DNA from: a virus
Virus record (IMG/VR): IMGVR_UViG_3300024252_000079
Span: 1-23,787 of that record
Length of the DNA: 23,787 bases
Direction: 5' to 3' (one strand)
Shown: positions 23,266 through 23,787 of the stretch, in pieces
Position numbering within the stretch: position 1 is the first letter of the stretch
Layout: every line of letters starts with the position of its first letter
Notes under the pieces: model-generated
The model's input: only the letters and a program-made list of their open reading frames with translations
The model's database searches: none
Told to the model about the DNA's origin: nothing
Translations under genes and position numbers: made by a program

Positions 23266-23663
23266 TATTTATTCCTCTTTATTGATTCCACTCTTTTTCT
23301 TATATGTTCCGCAGATTGTTTATATCCTTTATGGGAAGCACTATTATTTTTTCTGTGTTCTTCAGAATGTTTTCTACCTTTTAATTTTTGACTTATTTTT
23401 ATTTTAGTTTCTTCGGGAGTTATATATCCAAGCTTACGTTGTTTCCCTTTGTTTGATTTTACCTGTGCTTCTTTAAGTGCTTCCGCACAATCTATTTGTC
23501 CTGATAGTTGTCTCCAAGCAACTTCATCTTGCCACCTGCCATGTTTCTCAAAGAGTTTCTTATGAGCTTCTGCGTGTTCTGATATAGTAAGTGTAACTAT
23601 ATTAGATGGGTCATCACTACCACCAGCGTGTCTTGGTATTATATGATGTCTATGTGTTATCAT
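23265..23663 (-). CDS. HNH homing-type endonuclease with NUMOD3 motifs
   Basis: A 132-residue protein. Residues 3-35 carry an HNH signature: HRHHIIPRH, then N at the central position (SNIVTL) and EHAEAHKKL, matching the His-His/Asn/His metal-finger nucleases. Residues about 85-130 are rich in Lys, Ser and His and hold two NUMOD3-like DNA-binding motifs (KISQKLKGRKHSEEHRKN and a second around HKGYKQSAEHIRKR), as found in GIY-YIG and HNH homing enzymes. It probably cuts DNA of related phages lacking the gene and so promotes its own spread. The start is supported by AGAGAGG 6 bases upstream, inside gp25. It overlaps gp25 by 4 bases and gp6 by 1 base, so it is free-standing rather than intron-borne. 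The HNH residues look intact. Target site and activity are inferred only from family. Confidence 0.9.
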   Translation of the reverse strand: MITHRHHIIPRHAGGSDDPSNIVTLTISEHAEAHKKLFEKHGRWQDEVAWRQLSGQIDCAEALKEAQVKSNKGKQRKLGYITPEETKIKISQKLKGRKHSEEHRKNNSASHKGYKQSAEHIRKRVESIKRNK

Positions 23664-23787
23664 CGAAGCCTCTCTAAAAATAATTCGATTGTTACTGGAT
23701 TAGGATGGTTGACAACTCTAAATTCAATAGTTACATCAAAACCATTTCTGTCTAAATCACCACCAACAAAAACAGAAATAACTTCTG
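23660..23787 (-). CDS. 25: Baseplate wedge protein gp25, C-terminal end (partial)
   Basis: Only the last 41 codons lie in the window; the 5' part is beyond position 23787. The visible peptide contains VTIEFRVVNHPNPVTIELF and ends LERLR before TGA. This resembles the end of gp25-type wedge proteins, where a beta strand with I/V-E-I/F-R is followed by an N-P turn and a last hydrophobic strand. In T4, gp25 (about 132 residues, lysozyme-like sheath-initiator fold) sits in the inner wedge with gp6 and gp53 and helps start sheath assembly. The stop overlaps the start of the next gene as ATGA, which suggests translational coupling. The call is supported by gp6, gp7 and gp8 following in order. Because only the tail is visible, identity rests on this short stretch plus context. 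Confidence 0.8.
   Translation of the reverse strand, partial: EVISVFVGGDLDRNGFDVTIEFRVVNHPNPVTIELFLERLR

Overview
The window reads as part of the late structural module of a T4-like marine myovirus (cyanophage/pelagiphage type). The DNA is AT-rich, every believable gene is on the minus strand, and genes are packed with gaps from overlap up to about 140 bases. Transcription therefore runs from high to low coordinates, and the order is described that way. No tRNA, rRNA, CRISPR array, integrase, transposase or host gene was seen. The host cannot be read from the sequence.

Region 1 (23787 to 17429) is the baseplate wedge in T4-like order: the end of gp25, an HNH/NUMOD3 homing-type endonuclease, gp6, a gp7 counterpart and gp8. 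The gp6, gp7 and gp8 calls rest on collinear blocks I recognise from the T4 proteins. The endonuclease is spliced in with a 4-base overlap to gp25 and a 1-base overlap to gp6.

Region 2 (17396 to 11549) is an 1878-residue virion protein with an N-terminal domain of the DUF4815 type, in the place where T4 keeps gp9/gp10, followed by a 68-residue charged protein. gp7, gp8 and the 1878-residue protein all carry inserted copies of the same Gly-rich beta repeat (GxGYTxxPTVTI...), and one insertion splits the DUF4815-like domain.

Region 3 (11556 to 1) is a run of nine genes that look like fibre, adhesin or small virion proteins. Three have the RRGTT...HxxF N-terminus seen in Mtd-like fibre proteins. 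One is a stand-alone Gly-rich adhesin. The rest are a 167-residue virion protein, a fibre with LGGDLDLN repeats, a small beta protein, two paralogous fibres (one with an extra LamG-like lectin region), and the start of a fibre with 50-residue kelch-like repeats. They share modules at protein level and in places at DNA level, including one exact 38-base repeat, which points to recombinational shuffling of host-recognition parts.

Several intergenic gaps hold TATAAATA on the minus strand, the T4 late-promoter core, in two cases within a nearly identical longer block. This suggests late transcription by a gp55/gp33/gp45-type system encoded elsewhere.
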